Assembly: GCA_027328425.1 (NCBI GenBank)
Contig: DAHVUT010000006.1
Span: 1 to 45,598, forward strand
Reading direction: 5' to 3'
DNA from: Microcaldota archaeon
GTDB taxonomy: Archaea > Micrarchaeota > Micrarchaeia > Micrarchaeales > CABMGC01
DNA length: 45,598 nt
The position numbers and the translations under genes are program-made. Within the stretch, counting starts at the first letter, position 1. The number at the start of each line of letters is the position of its first letter. Under the pieces are notes generated by a model that was given only the letters and a program-made list of their open reading frames with translations, was not told the origin of the DNA and searched no databases. Shown here piece after piece: positions 7,878 to 17,594 of this stretch.

Positions 7878-9252
7878 CCTTCCACCTCCCGTACTTGCTT
7901 ATCTGCTCCTCCTTGACCCTCTTCATCTCGCGCCTGTCCAGATCCGCGAAAAGCTCCCAGCCCAGGGAGAGCGTCTGCTCTATGTCCCTGTCCTCGTAGA
8001 AACCCTGGTTCACGAAATAGTTCTCAAATTTGTCGGCGAAAGCCAGGAACTTCCTGTCGCCGGCGCTGAGCGCTTCCTCACCCACTATCTCGGTAAGGCT
8101 CCTCAGTTCCTTGCCCCTGGCGTAAGCGGCATAGAGCTGGTCGGCAACTCCCCTGTGGTCATCCCTCGTCCTTCCCTTGCCTATGCCCTGGTTCATCAGC
8201 CTCGAGAGTGAGAGCAGGACGTCGACATTGGGGTACACGCCCTTCCTGTAAAGGTCCCTGCTCAGCACCACCTGGCCCTCGGTTATGTAACCAGTCAGAT
8301 CGGGTATCGGGTGCGTGATGTCATCGCCTGGCATCGTGAGTATCGGCAGCTGCGTTATCGAGCCCTTCCTGTTGTGTATCTTGCCTGCGCGCTCGTAGAT
8401 GCTGGAAAGGTCCGTGTACATGTAGCCGGGGTAGCCCCTCCTTCCGGGCACTTCGTTCCTAGCGGCGCTCACTTCGCGCAGCGCCTCGCAGTAGTTCGTC
8501 ATGTCCGTCAGGATGACAAGCACGTGCATCTGCTCCGTGTACGCCAGGTACTCGGCGGCGGTGAGGGCCAGCCTCGGCAGTATTATCCTTTCCATCGATG
8601 GCTCTGACGCAAGGTTCAGGAACATGACAGACTTGTCCAGCGCGCCAGTCTCCTCGAACTCCTTCTTGAAGAAGTTGGCTTCTTCGCTGTTTATGCCTAT
8701 GCCGCCGAATACGACGGCGAATCCTTCGCTACTGTCGAGCAGCTTCGCCTGCCTCGCTATCTGTGCGGCTATCCTGTTGTGCGGCAGCCCGGAACCCGAG
8801 AATATGGGCAGCTTCTGGCCCCTCACAAGCGAGTTCATGCCGTCTATGCTCGATATGCCTGTCTCTATGAACTCGGATGGCTCTTCCCTGGCGTCAGGAT
8901 TTATGGCGCTGCCCGCTATGTCCATCGATTCCTCGCTGTATATCTTTGGCCCGCTGTCCCTGGGCAGGCCCATGCCGTTGAACACCCTGCCCAGCATGTC
9001 AGTGCTCACGTTCAGCCGGGCAGTGGTGCCAAGAAACTTCACCCTGGTCCTGTTGACGTCGATGCCCCTGGTCTCGGCGAACGACTGCACTATCGCAAGG
9101 CCGTTCCTGCTGTCAAGCACCTGGCCCGTCACGCTGCTTCCATCCTCGAGCCTTATTTCGGCGAGTTCTCCGTATGCAGCATCCTTTATCCCTTCTACGA
9201 ACAGCAGCACATTTGTTACCTGATTCAGCGTCTTGTAGTATACGTCGCTCAT
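7867..9252 (-). CDS. atpB: A-type ATP synthase subunit B (non-catalytic)
   Basis: 461 residues. It alternates with subunit A in the A3B3 head and binds nucleotide at non-catalytic sites. In place of a Walker A motif it has [11 protein letters not shown] (near residue 155), the normal B-subunit sequence. The segments [31 protein letters not shown] and [21 protein letters not shown] are all diagnostic. The gene begins 8 nt after atpA and overlaps atpD, in the usual A-B-D order. Confidence 0.96.
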   Translation of the reverse strand: MSDVYYKTLNQVTNVLLFVEGIKDAAYGELAEIRLEDGSSVTGQVLDSRNGLAIVQSFAETRGIDVNRTRVKFLGTTARLNVSTDMLGRVFNGMGLPRDSGPKIYSEESMDIAGSAINPDAREEPSEFIETGISSIDGMNSLVRGQKLPIFSGSGLPHNRIAAQIARQAKLLDSSEGFAVVFGGIGINSEEANFFKKEFEETGALDKSVMFLNLASEPSMERIILPRLALTAAEYLAYTEQMHVLVILTDMTNYCEALREVSAARNEVPGRRGYPGYMYTDLSSIYERAGKIHNRKGSITQLPILTMPGDDITHPIPDLTGYITEGQVVLSRDLYRKGVYPNVDVLLSLSRLMNQGIGKGRTRDDHRGVADQLYAAYARGKELRSLTEIVGEEALSAGDRKFLAFADKFENYFVNQGFYEDRDIEQTLSLGWELFADLDRREMKRVKEEQISKYGRWKGAQ

Positions 9253-9260
9253 ACCCTCAT

Positions 9261-12200
9261 CTACTTTGACTGCGCGGCCTCCATGCCGCCTATAGCAGCT
9301 ATCTCCTTGCCCACGTCCTTTGAGTACGCGTCTATCTCGCCCTCCTTCACGTACTTCATCCTGGCTATCTTGTCCTTGACGCCAAGACCTGAGAGCTGCT
9401 CCGCCGTTATCCCTCCCTTGAGCGCCTTGCTGCCCTCTTCGGCGAGCTCCATTATCGCCTTGAGCATCAAGTGCTGTTTATGCAGTGTCGTGTACGTGTC
9501 CACTTCATCGAAAGCGCTCTGCTGAAGGTAGTCTTCGCGTATCATCTTTGCGGTGTCGAGCGTGAGCTTGTCCGCTTCCGGCAAAGCGTCATAGCCCACC
9601 AGCTGCACCACCTCGTTTATCTCCGCTTCCTTCTGCAGCGTCTTCATCGCCTCCTGGTAGAGCGAGTGCCATTCCTTGCCCGCATTGTCGGCATACCACT
9701 TCGAAAGATCGTCTACGTAGAGCGAGTAGCTGTTGAGCCAATTGATCGACGGGAAGTGCCTGCTGTTGGCGAGCGCTGCGTCCAGGGCCCAGAACACCCT
9801 TGTGACTCTCAGCGTGTTCTGCGATACCGGCTCTGAGGTATCGCCTCCAGGCGGAGACACTGCTCCTATCGCCGTTATGCTGCCCGTGCCGCCATTGAGG
9901 GTGTGCACCTTGCCGGCACGCTCGTAGAACTCTGCGACTTTCCTGCCCAGATATGCAGGATAGCCTTCCTCGCCAGGCATCTCCTCCAACCTGCCCGATA
10001 TCTCCCTGAGCGCTTCGGCCCATCTGGATGTGCTGTCTGCCATGAGCGCCACGCTGTAGCCCATATCCCTGTAGTATTCTGCGAGCGTCATGCCAGTGTA
10101 TATGCTTGCTTCCCTCGCCGCTACCGGCATATTGGATGTGTTTGCTATCAGTATAGTCCTGTCCATGAGGGGCTTGCCCGTTTTCGGATCCTTAAGGTCA
10201 GGGAATGTAGCAAGTACTTCAGTCATCTCATTTCCGCGTTCGCCGCAGCCGATATACACTATCACATCCGCATCGCTCCATTTCGCAAGCTGGTGCTGGA
10301 TGACAGTGTTGTGCAGTATGACCCCACCGATTCCGCCCACGAAATTGCTGCCGTATTCGGGTACCACAACGTCATAGACTTCCGATTCCTCCCGTATCTC
10401 CTCTATGGAAACGATCCTGTCGCAATAGATATAATCCAATGTACTGGCGAGCTGCTGCAGGTACGTAATCTGTACTGTGCCATCATCGTTTTCCAGGATC
10501 GCGGCATCTACAAATTTTTTGAAGACGTTTACGCCCATGTGTTCCTCATTCCTTATGTAGTTAGAGATTTCAATACCGTTTTCAGCGAGCTTTTTGTAGG
10601 ACAATGTTTTCTTGTATATTTCATTAATGTGGGCCGGAGACAGCGGCACTATATCTATGGAATCATAGGTAGATTCCTTTGAATCTATATACTCCTGTAT
10701 CTCTTTCTCCTTTGCGTGTCCTGTGCCTAGTGCATCAAGCAGATTAGTGAGGTTGTGTGTTCCCCTGACAAATATCCTGTAGTACGGAACACCTTTAATG
10801 TACCTCTTTGCTAGCGTGTGTATGACCGAAAATCTCGCCAGGATATACGAAAGTTGCATGTTCAACCAACGGCTTGCCGTTGAAAATTCCACTTCTCCTT
10901 CTGATATAGATCCATCCCCCACGTAGTAAGAAGACAGAAATGCGCCAATCACTTTGTTGCTGGATTGCATTACGCAATCTGGCACGCGCTTGCATTCTGC
11001 GGTTCTGCCCGTGCCTAGGTATTCCAGAAATTCCACTACCACCCTGCTGAATAAAAGCACGTTTGGTGTTTTTCCTTCAACCCTTTCAATCTTGCCCTTT
11101 ATGCCGAAGAGCTTTTCAGCAAGTTTCATAAACCTTGCCAGCAAAGCGTCGTCCAAATTTGTGAATACGACAGTATTCTTTCCGCGTATGTAGCTTTCAG
11201 AGACAAAGTAACCAAGGAATTCAGCAAGCTCCTCTGTTACCGCGCTTGGAAGCCTTGCCACACTGCTCTTCCTATCTCCAGCAAAATGCATTGGCATAGG
11301 TATTGCCACTCCAAATGCGTTGCAGAGCTCCTTTATCCAAGATAACTTTGGTGCCACAGGATTGTGTGTGCGTGAGAGGCTCTCGAGTGTGGTATGGCTG
11401 ATTGATATTTTTGCCATTTTTTTTCTCGCTTCTCTTGAGAGCGAGGCGACCAGTTTGCGTATTTCGGGATCAGTTGTTCTTAGGTCTCCCATTCCATACA
11501 GGTCTATTTTAGCGTTTCCGAAATCTGCATCTATCTTTCTAACAGACGCGATGTAATCCCCTACCCTCAGATCCTTTGCCATGGCTTCTACCACCTCCCC
11601 CTTCTCGCTTATCCTGAAAAGCCTGTGCACTGGCGTTATCTTTGCGGTCTTGCCGGTTCTGGTGGTAATTTTGAAAAGGGAGTTGGATGCTCCCTTGTAG
11701 ATTAACATGGATCTGCTTCTGGTTATCTTCCTGTTGTGCATGGACAAAAGTCCTATGCCTTCATCCAATTCTATTATCTCCTCGCCGTTTCCAATTCTTC
11801 TTTTGCCATGCAGGATGGCGTGGTCATATATCTGCCGCATCTCCCTTATCGTTCCATCTGCAAGCATTACTGGCGTATCGCCGCTTACGCACTTTCCCGA
11901 TCCGAAGGGCCCAGGCACTGCTGCCGTGCCTCCTTTTGCAACAGGGAAGAATGTGTCTATCACGCGCTGGCCCGTGACGAGCGGGGCATTCAGCATCATC
12001 TTGTCTACCACAGGTCTCGCGATTCTAACGGGCCATTTCTGCGCCAGTCGTATGTCCTTGTCTCCCACTGTGGCTATCGTGTCGTTTATGGTGTAGTCCC
12101 CCGCAGCAAGACCGGAGATTTTCCCAAATGTTCCAGGAGGCACGAGCACCTTGTGCTTTATCAGGCTTGTTTCCTCCACCTCCCCTATTATGCTTCCGCC

Positions 12201-12587
12201 CTTCACCTCTGCGCCGTTCTCCAGAGTCGGCTTGAAGCTCCATTTCTTCTTTTTGTCAAGCGCATCTGCACTCACTCCTTTTGCGATGAAGTCTCCGCTT
12301 GTGGCCCTTATCTTGTCCAGCGGCCTCTGTATGCCGTCGTATATCGAGCCTATCAGTCCTGGGCCCAGCTCAACAGACAGGGGTGTGCTTGTGTTTTCGA
12401 CCCTTTCTCCTGGCCTCAGGCCGTTAGTGTCCTCGTACACCTGGACTATCGCCATGCCGTTGTCGAGCTTTATTATCTCGCCAATGAGCCCCTGGTCGCC
12501 TACCCTGATCACGTCGTACATTTTAGGATCCTGCAGTCCCTGGACTGTCACCACAGGCCCCGATACCCTGTATACTACTCCTGCCAT
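9261..12587 (-). CDS. atpA: A-type ATP synthase catalytic subunit A with P-loop intein
   Basis: 1108 residues before splicing, 580 after. The N-extein (residues 1-232) ends in GPFGSGK and the C-extein resumes with TVIQHQLAK; joined they give the Walker A motif GPFGSGKT. Downstream hallmarks are [30 protein letters not shown] and [20 protein letters not shown]. It hydrolyses or makes ATP at the A/B interfaces. Because the Walker A motif is split, no active enzyme can form until the intein leaves. The start ATG shares a base with the stop of atpF, so translation is probably coupled. Confidence 0.96.
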   Translation of the reverse strand: MAGVVYRVSGPVVTVQGLQDPKMYDVIRVGDQGLIGEIIKLDNGMAIVQVYEDTNGLRPGERVENTSTPLSVELGPGLIGSIYDGIQRPLDKIRATSGDFIAKGVSADALDKKKKWSFKPTLENGAEVKGGSIIGEVEETSLIKHKVLVPPGTFGKISGLAAGDYTINDTIATVGDKDIRLAQKWPVRIARPVVDKMMLNAPLVTGQRVIDTFFPVAKGGTAAVPGPFGSGKCVSGDTPVMLADGTIREMRQIYDHAILHGKRRIGNGEEIIELDEGIGLLSMHNRKITRSRSMLIYKGASNSLFKITTRTGKTAKITPVHRLFRISEKGEVVEAMAKDLRVGDYIASVRKIDADFGNAKIDLYGMGDLRTTDPEIRKLVASLSREARKKMAKISISHTTLESLSRTHNPVAPKLSWIKELCNAFGVAIPMPMHFAGDRKSSVARLPSAVTEELAEFLGYFVSESYIRGKNTVVFTNLDDALLARFMKLAEKLFGIKGKIERVEGKTPNVLLFSRVVVEFLEYLGTGRTAECKRVPDCVMQSSNKVIGAFLSSYYVGDGSISEGEVEFSTASRWLNMQLSYILARFSVIHTLAKRYIKGVPYYRIFVRGTHNLTNLLDALGTGHAKEKEIQEYIDSKESTYDSIDIVPLSPAHINEIYKKTLSYKKLAENGIEISNYIRNEEHMGVNVFKKFVDAAILENDDGTVQITYLQQLASTLDYIYCDRIVSIEEIREESEVYDVVVPEYGSNFVGGIGGVILHNTVIQHQLAKWSDADVIVYIGCGERGNEMTEVLATFPDLKDPKTGKPLMDRTILIANTSNMPVAAREASIYTGMTLAEYYRDMGYSVALMADSTSRWAEALREISGRLEEMPGEEGYPAYLGRKVAEFYERAGKVHTLNGGTGSITAIGAVSPPGGDTSEPVSQNTLRVTRVFWALDAALANSRHFPSINWLNSYSLYVDDLSKWYADNAGKEWHSLYQEAMKTLQKEAEINEVVQLVGYDALPEADKLTLDTAKMIREDYLQQSAFDEVDTYTTLHKQHLMLKAIMELAEEGSKALKGGITAEQLSGLGVKDKIARMKYVKEGEIDAYSKDVGKEIAAIGGMEAAQSK
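10308..11891 (-). other. Intein with LAGLIDADG homing endonuclease, in atpA P-loop
   Basis: 528 residues in frame inside atpA, from Cys (CVSGDTPV) to the terminal HN, followed by Thr of the extein. The splicing blocks are visible: the N-terminal cysteine nucleophile, block B with ITPVHRLF, a late YDVVV block, and GGVILHN at the end. A two-motif endonuclease lies in the middle: [10 protein letters not shown] with an acidic Glu and [12 protein letters not shown] with an Asp, so both metal-binding acids appear kept. The position in the ATPase P-loop is a known archaeal VMA intein site. The insert has more AT-rich codons than the exteins, consistent with horizontal arrival. Confidence 0.94.
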
Positions 12588-12910
12588 TATTCCACGCTTT
12601 GAATATTAACTCCGAGCACGCGCTTTGCCAGCGCCTCGACAGATTCCTCTCCTTCGTCCTGCCCCGGGGCAGGTATGAATACGACTAGCGGTCTCAGCGT
12701 GGTTTCTGCAGTCTTGAGCGCTGCCTTGCTGAGCGTCTTCTTTATGCTCTCGGATACTATCACGAGCCCGTATTCCTTGCCCGCGAGCAGCTCAGCGAAA
12801 CGCTTCGCAGCCGCTTCACCGGTCTCCATGAACACATCGCTTATTCCAACTAGCTTGAAGCCGAGCGCAATCTCCCTTTCGCCTATCACTGCAATCCTGT
12901 CGAACTCCAT
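12587..12910 (-). CDS. atpF: A-type ATP synthase subunit F (central stalk)
   Basis: 107 residues, typical length. The opening RIAVIGEREIALGFKLVGI matches the Rossmann-like start of subunit F (IAVIGD.D...GFRLAG), and EYGLVIVSESI corresponds to the next strand. It binds subunit D in the rotor. Its TAA shares the A with the ATG of atpA. Order C-F-A is the standard archaeal order. Confidence 0.92.
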   Translation of the reverse strand: MEFDRIAVIGEREIALGFKLVGISDVFMETGEAAAKRFAELLAGKEYGLVIVSESIKKTLSKAALKTAETTLRPLVVFIPAPGQDEGEESVEALAKRVLGVNIQSVE

Positions 12911-12922
12911 GTAATCGCCAAA

Positions 12923-13978
12923 CTATCTGAGGTGCTTCAGCACCTTTACATTCTCCACCCGTTCCTTGCTCACGTTGTAGTACCTGTTCATCCAGGCGAG
13001 CCTCAGCTCGTCGCGCTCTATCTCGGCCCTTATCATGTAGCCTACTATGTAAGCGAGCGAGATCGCGGACTCATTGAAGAGCTTCAGGTACTTCCTGTAC
13101 AGCTGCCCCTTGAGCGCCGCTTCGAAATAGGCAAGATAGGGGTCCTTCTTGTACAGCTCGAACGCCTCATCTATCTTGAAAGGCATCTCGTTCTTCGCGT
13201 CCTCGATGGGCTTGCCCGCTATCCCTGCGATCTTGGATTCGGGTATGTTGCCCCCCTTTATCATGTAGCTGCCCACGTCCTTGTAGCCGAACGCTGCCGA
13301 TTTCAGGGCGCTCATCACGTTCCTTACGTCTATCAGCTCCTTCACGTACCTCAGCATCAGCCCCTCGTCACCGTTGTAGAACTTCAGCGAAGACACGAGC
13401 CTGTCATAGTATGCGAGGTCCAGCGCTACCACCATCTCAGATATGTCTCCAGTCCTAAGCACGTCGTTAAGATACTTCAGCAGCACGGTGCCGTAGCCGT
13501 AGCGCGTAAGCGCATGCACCACGGCCTCTATGTCCTTCTGCTCTATTATCTCCTTGTATTCCTCCATTGTGATGGGCCCGCTTATCACGCCGACAGGCAC
13601 GTTCCTCTGCACCATCAGGAATACCTCGGTGCTCTCAATGCTGTAGCCCAGCTTCTTTGAAGACAGTATGAGCTTTATGTTCTCTATGTCCCACTTGCTC
13701 GCGTATGCAATGACGAAGTCCCGCGCGAGCGGAGGCACAGCCATGTAGGCGTTCCTCATCATGCGCATTGCGTGCGCGTTCAGCGCCACTTCGACAAGGT
13801 CGGGTACCTGGTAAAGGGTTGAGAAGGCGTCTATCTCCCTCCTGTAGCTGGTGGAGCTCAGGGACTTCAGGAACTCCTCGGGCTCCTTCTGTTCGAGCTG
13901 CTCTATGAAATCGCTGCTCAGCAGTTCGGTGCTCAGCACTGTCAGCTGCCCGTATTTTCCGGCGTACGTGGAGTCCAT
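12923..13978 (-). CDS. atpC: A-type ATP synthase subunit C (rotor-to-ring adaptor)
   Basis: 351 residues, largely helical, the V-ATPase d-subunit fold that sits like a funnel on the membrane ring. Recognisable family features are an N-terminal YAGKYGQL, the IENIKLILSSKKLG helix and an EIERDELRLAWMNRYYNV C-terminal segment resembling the usual E.NLR.I. Identification rests on these and on its place between E and F. The ATG at 13978 directly follows the atpE stop. Confidence 0.9.
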   Translation of the reverse strand: MDSTYAGKYGQLTVLSTELLSSDFIEQLEQKEPEEFLKSLSSTSYRREIDAFSTLYQVPDLVEVALNAHAMRMMRNAYMAVPPLARDFVIAYASKWDIENIKLILSSKKLGYSIESTEVFLMVQRNVPVGVISGPITMEEYKEIIEQKDIEAVVHALTRYGYGTVLLKYLNDVLRTGDISEMVVALDLAYYDRLVSSLKFYNGDEGLMLRYVKELIDVRNVMSALKSAAFGYKDVGSYMIKGGNIPESKIAGIAGKPIEDAKNEMPFKIDEAFELYKKDPYLAYFEAALKGQLYRKYLKLFNESAISLAYIVGYMIRAEIERDELRLAWMNRYYNVSKERVENVKVLKHLR

Positions 13979-14554
13979 TCAGTCGCCCCCCTCGCGAACC
14001 CGTTCCAGGAGCTTTTGGGCCAGCCTGTCGTGCAGCGCTGCCAAAAGCGCGTCGAGAGTGTAGTCTATTTCCATCTTCCCGTCGTCGGATGCTGCGACGA
14101 GCCCGCCTGAAATGTGTTCCTTGACGTCGTCCAGCTTGAATCCCGCTTCCTGGTCCAGCAGCTGCATGTCTTCCTTGCGTACGAGTATAGCGCAGTCGCT
14201 GCCCAGTTCCGCCGCCGCTTTGGCGGCGAGCGCGTTCAACAGCTTCCCGTATTTTGCGCTCTTCATGTATTCCTGCAGCCTGTCCCGCATCTTGTCTATC
14301 GCAGCTTCGATCCTGTTGTTCGCTTCTTGGTCGTAGGCCATCTTGGCTGCGATGTTAGCCTTGGAAGTTTCCCTTATCATGATTTGTTCCGCGTCGCTTT
14401 TGGATTTCGCTTCCATGCGTCGTGTTTTGTCTGCAGACCTTGCCCCGGCCTCTTCGCTTATGCGCTTGGCCTCCTCTTCTGCCTTCTGCGTTATGCCCTC
14501 TATCTCTGCATCCGTGTTCGCGTCTATGTCCTCGAGTATTTCCTTCAGTCCCAT
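13979..14554 (-). CDS. atpE: A-type ATP synthase subunit E (peripheral stalk)
   Basis: 191 residues. The first about 105 residues are an Ala/Glu/Lys-rich coiled coil that would pair with subunit H; the C-terminal globular part contains DCAILVRKEDMQLL and GGLVAASDDGKMEIDYTLDALL, matching the GG....S.DG.I..(N/D)T...R pattern of the family. The stalk holds the A3B3 head against rotation. It lies 19 nt after atpK. Confidence 0.92.
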   Translation of the reverse strand: MGLKEILEDIDANTDAEIEGITQKAEEEAKRISEEAGARSADKTRRMEAKSKSDAEQIMIRETSKANIAAKMAYDQEANNRIEAAIDKMRDRLQEYMKSAKYGKLLNALAAKAAAELGSDCAILVRKEDMQLLDQEAGFKLDDVKEHISGGLVAASDDGKMEIDYTLDALLAALHDRLAQKLLERVREGGD

Positions 14555-14573
14555 TGAAAGGCACTCCCGTGCA

Positions 14574-14795
14574 CTACAGTATCTGCAGCAGCAATATCAG
14601 GCCCAGCACGAAGCCAATTATCCAGAGCGTTTCAGGTATGACAAAGAAGAACAGCACCTGGCCGAACTTCTCCGGTCTTTCGGCTATTATTCCCATACCC
14701 GCAGCACCTATTCCCTGCTGCGCCATTCCAGTGCCTATCAATCCTCCAGCTATTGCGATCGAAGCAGCAATAGCAAACTCAGGGTCTACTGCCAT
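14574..14795 (-). CDS. atpK: A-type ATP synthase subunit K (membrane rotor ring)
   Basis: 73 residues forming one two-helix hairpin. The first helix is Gly/Ala-rich (IAASIAIAGGLIGTGMAQ); the second carries the ion-binding carboxylate E55 in FVIPETLWIIGF. A single carboxylate per hairpin is the simple bacterial-like c-subunit form. No obvious Na+-site set (Gln in helix 1 with a second polar residue near the Glu) can be called with confidence, so ion choice is left open. It is the first gene of the ATP synthase run; the promoter is upstream in 14796-14894. Confidence 0.93.
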   Translation of the reverse strand: MAVDPEFAIAASIAIAGGLIGTGMAQQGIGAAGMGIIAERPEKFGQVLFFFVIPETLWIIGFVLGLILLLQIL

Positions 14796-14817
14796 TTGTT
14801 CACCAAATCAACATGAA

Positions 14818-14831
14818 GCACCCGTGGGTGC
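14818..14831. promoter_or_regulatory. Palindrome in the leader of the ATP synthase operon
   Basis: GCACCC-GT-GGGTGC, a perfect 6-bp inverted repeat with a 2-nt centre, 23 nt upstream of the atpK start. It would lie at or just after the transcription start predicted from the AT-rich box at 14848-14859, so it could be an operator or a short leader hairpin. No factor can be named. Confidence 0.35.
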
Positions 14832-14847
14832 ACGTCAAAATAGCGTT

Positions 14848-14894
14848 CCTAATTATTTCGACTGCTAGTTTTACAACCAACAGCTTAAAAATAG
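14848..14894 (-). promoter_or_regulatory. Probable promoter region of the ATP synthase operon
   Basis: Read on the minus strand, two TATA-like boxes occur: CTATTTTTAAG (14894-14884) and GAAATAATTAGG (14859-14848). The second would place the transcription start near 14827 and give a leader of about 32 nt before atpK. This is the only long non-coding gap upstream of the ten ATPase genes, so a promoter must be here; which box is used is unclear. Confidence 0.45.
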
Positions 14895-15557
14895 CTACTC
14901 TGAGTGACGTTGCCGCGCCCGTTTGGCATTGCTAGAGGGGCAGATGTCATTGAGCACGCACCTATAGCACTCTTTGTTGCGCGCCTTGCACGCGTCCCTG
15001 CCAAGCTCTATGAAAGTGTTTGACACGCGCCCCCAATCTTTCTGCGGGTATGCGCGCAGTAGCGCCATCTCCACCTTGTATGGGTCCTTGCTTCTCGAGA
15101 AGCCGAGTCGCCTTGCGACCCTGCCCGCGTGCGTGTCTACGGCAATGCCCTCGTCTATGCCATAGCCCTCGTTCAGCACCACATTGGCGACCTTCCTCCC
15201 GACGCCAGGCAGCTCCATGAGCTCTCTCAGCGTGCCCGGCACTTCGCCGCCGAACCTTTCCAGTATCATCTTTGCCGCTTCGCGCAGGTGCTTTGCCTTT
15301 GTCTTGTAGTAGTTCATGCCCTTCAAGTACCGTATCAGGGTCCTGGGGTTGGAATCGGCGTAGTCCTCAAAGTTATCGAACCTCTTAAACAGCTTGCCGG
15401 TGGTCCTATTCGTCTGTATATCGGTGGACTGCGGCGATAGAAGCACAGCTACGAAGAGTTGCACCATATCTCTGTGGCTGAGTTGCGTGCGCGGATGCAC
15501 TCCGTACCTTTTCGAGAGCCGCCTCAGTACTTCGCGCGCGTATGGGCTCGAGCACAT
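14895..15557 (-). CDS. nth: Endonuclease III, base-excision DNA glycosylase/AP lyase
   Basis: 220 residues. The helix-hairpin-helix LPGVGRKVANVV carries catalytic Lys122, and VDTHAGRVARRLG carries catalytic Asp141. Four cysteines C190-X6-C197-X2-C200-X5-C206 form the [4Fe-4S] loop exactly as in Nth. It removes oxidised pyrimidines and cuts the abasic site. LLSPQSTD replaces the more common LSAQTTD but keeps the Gln. The gene is divergent from amrB; an ATTTAATAG box about 25 nt upstream would give a leaderless transcript. Confidence 0.95.
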   Translation of the reverse strand: MCSSPYAREVLRRLSKRYGVHPRTQLSHRDMVQLFVAVLLSPQSTDIQTNRTTGKLFKRFDNFEDYADSNPRTLIRYLKGMNYYKTKAKHLREAAKMILERFGGEVPGTLRELMELPGVGRKVANVVLNEGYGIDEGIAVDTHAGRVARRLGFSRSKDPYKVEMALLRAYPQKDWGRVSNTFIELGRDACKARNKECYRCVLNDICPSSNAKRARQRHSE

Positions 15558-15595
15558 GAATAAGAATGCGGGCTTCTACTATTAAATGTGTTGGC

Positions 15596-16417
15596 GTGAT
15601 AAGGAAGCTTGTTGTGGCCGGCCAGTTCTATCCGGAGCAGGATGGCGAGCTCTCGCGCATGCTGGGCAAGCGACTTGCTGCCGCCGAAGTGGCGGATGCC
15701 GCTGAAGGCATTGCATTCGTGGCGCCGCATGCAGGCTATGTGTATTCTGGCGGAATCGCAGCATACACTTATGCGGCCCTGCTCAAGGCCCATTCGAACA
15801 GGAAGTTTGACTCGCTCATAGTCATAGGTCCGAACCATACAGGCTACGGGGCGCCGATCGCAGTGTCCATGGACGACTGGCAAACGCCGTTGGGCATTGT
15901 AGAGAACGATGCAGCGCTTTCTCGGACCATAGCGAATGCTCTAGGCGTAAGCGCCGATGAGATTGCGCATGGTTTTGAGCACTCGGTTGAGGTACAGCTA
16001 CCGTTCATACAAAGGGTGCTGCCAGACGTAAGCTGTTCGTTCATCTGCATGGGGGATCAATCATTCAGGGCAGGCATAGAGCTGACGAATGCGGTAATCG
16101 GCGCTGCCAAAAAACTTGGGAGGAGGGTTGCTGTGATAGCGAGTTCTGATTTCAACCACTATGAGTCCGCAGAGGTTGCAAGAAAGAAGGACATGCCTGC
16201 GATAGAAGCGGTCCTGAAGCTTGATGTCGAGAACTTCCATGAGCTCATACGCAGGAACAAGGACAGTGCATGCGGCTACGGACCCGTGGCAGTCGCCGCG
16301 CTGTTCGCCAGGCGGAATGGCGCAAAGGCAGGAGTGCTGCTCAAATACGGGAATTCGGGAGACTCTACGAACGATTACAGGTCTGTAGTTGCCTACGCGA
16401 GCATAGTGTTCCTGTGA
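15596..16417 (+). CDS. amrB: MEMO1-family protein (AmmeMemoRadiSam system protein B)
   Basis: About 273 residues from a GTG at 15596 (MIRKLVVAGQFYP, the usual family N-terminus); an in-frame ATG at 15566 would add ten residues. The metal-site blocks of the family are all present: PHAGYVYSG, GPNHTGYG, GFEHSVEVQLPF, ICMGDQ and SSDFNHYE. MEMO proteins resemble extradiol dioxygenases, and the human protein has been linked to metal binding; the archaeal reaction is unknown. Together with amrS at 1641-2696 it gives two members of the AMMECR1-MEMO-radical SAM set, here separated by 13 kb and in opposite orientation. Confidence 0.92.
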   Translation: MIRKLVVAGQFYPEQDGELSRMLGKRLAAAEVADAAEGIAFVAPHAGYVYSGGIAAYTYAALLKAHSNRKFDSLIVIGPNHTGYGAPIAVSMDDWQTPLGIVENDAALSRTIANALGVSADEIAHGFEHSVEVQLPFIQRVLPDVSCSFICMGDQSFRAGIELTNAVIGAAKKLGRRVAVIASSDFNHYESAEVARKKDMPAIEAVLKLDVENFHELIRRNKDSACGYGPVAVAALFARRNGAKAGVLLKYGNSGDSTNDYRSVVAYASIVFL

Positions 16418-16523
16418 TTCACTCTGTGTTTTGCTGCGCCGCAGAAGCGGGCAGTTTGGCAGCATTATACGCTTGCCTTTCTCCGTTACGGAGTATGAGA
16501 CGCTCCCTTGACTATTACTCAAA

Positions 16524-16646
16524 ATGCCCTTTGCTGCGAATCATCCTCCAATCAATTCATCAGGTGAGGCCACTGCCGTTGTAGCAGCTGTGCTTTACTT
16601 AAGGAGAAGGAAGGGAACCGGAGGCAGGAAGCAGGATAAGGAATAA
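16524..16646 (+). CDS. Possible 40-residue small protein (doubtful)
   Basis: In the 284-nt gap between amrB and the membrane protein at 16702, an ATG at 16524 opens 40 codons to TAA at 16644. The product would have a short hydrophobic stretch (ATAVVAAVLYL) followed by a strongly basic tail (RRRKGTGGRKQDK), like a membrane anchor with a positive cytoplasmic end. The next frame continues with KLKQAGKALSASKYQP before a TAG at 16694, so a frameshifted longer gene is also possible. Nothing else is seen in the gap. Confidence 0.25.
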   Translation: MPFAANHPPINSSGEATAVVAAVLYLRRRKGTGGRKQDKE

Positions 16647-16701
16647 GCTGAAGCAGGCGGGAAAGGCTCTGAGCGCAAGCAAATACCAGCCGTAGCGCGG
16701 G

Positions 16702-17484
16702 CTATGCCTTTTTCCCCTTGTGCTTTGCCTCCATCTCTTCCTTGATGTCTTTCTCTATCTTTTTCACTCCTTTCTCCACATCCGCTTCCACGTCCTTGCC
16801 CGCTTCCTCCAGATCATGCTCAACGTCCTCTTCCAGAACCTCCTCGAATCTGTCAATCCTGGGCCTCACCCACCTGTTCAGATAGATGTAGTAGCTTGCA
16901 CCGAAGACTATGCCTCCAAGGATGTGTATGTACCAGAACTGGTTGCCGTTCAGGTATATGAAAAGTATGGCTGATACCATCAACAGCAGCGCTACAAAAG
17001 AGAGCGACGCTATCTCCAGCCTCCTCCTGAAATGCTCCCCCCTCTCTGACATGCGCTTTATCAGCTCGGTGTCGTACGTCTCGAACGCAGCGAAGATGAG
17101 TACGTTGAAAGCTAGTATCGATGTGCCGCTGGAAGGGAAGCCGGTATGCCACCACACCAGCGCTGCCGCTATGTATGAGGCAAACACGCTCAGGAGGCCG
17201 GCGTTCCTGATCAGCGCTATCCTGCCCTTCAGGTGCGCCAGGTTTCTAGTGTAGAGCTCGACTATCAGGTAAATGACCACTAGGAATACGTAGTTGTAGA
17301 GGATTCCGTCCCCCTGCATCTCATAGGTTATGTTGAACGGTGATGTAAGCCATACGAGCAGATCGGTGTGCCACGCCGCCGGCGCCTGATTGTAGAGGAA
17401 GGTAATCAATGGCACCAGTACTGCTATGTAGGTGGTGGTCCATGGGAACTTGAATCGGAACCCTATCCCAGCCATACTGGTCAA
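16702..17484 (-). CDS. Six-TM membrane protein, possibly rhomboid-like, with acidic/basic coiled tail
   Basis: 260 residues. Six hydrophobic helices (about 18-36, 62-80, 93-112, 120-138, 158-178, 182-201) are followed by a cytoplasmic tail of about 55 residues made of alternating Glu and Lys with a VEKGVKKIEKDIKEE coil. Helix 4 holds SSGTSILAF and helix 6 holds HILGGIVFG, resembling the GxS and H..GG...G patterns of rhomboid proteases, but the Gly after the Ser is absent, so an inactive relative or coincidence is possible. Transcribed alone, divergently from the sulfatase-family gene. Confidence 0.55.
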   Translation of the reverse strand: MTSMAGIGFRFKFPWTTTYIAVLVPLITFLYNQAPAAWHTDLLVWLTSPFNITYEMQGDGILYNYVFLVVIYLIVELYTRNLAHLKGRIALIRNAGLLSVFASYIAAALVWWHTGFPSSGTSILAFNVLIFAAFETYDTELIKRMSERGEHFRRRLEIASLSFVALLLMVSAILFIYLNGNQFWYIHILGGIVFGASYYIYLNRWVRPRIDRFEEVLEEDVEHDLEEAGKDVEADVEKGVKKIEKDIKEEMEAKHKGKKA

Positions 17485-17594
17485 CGTGAGTTATGCAGTA
17501 ATGCGCTTTATTAATTCTTTCAATGCTCCATGCCTTTGATTCTGCTCTGCCTGGCTGCAGTAAGCCTTTTTAGGTGTGCCTTCGATATGAAGCC

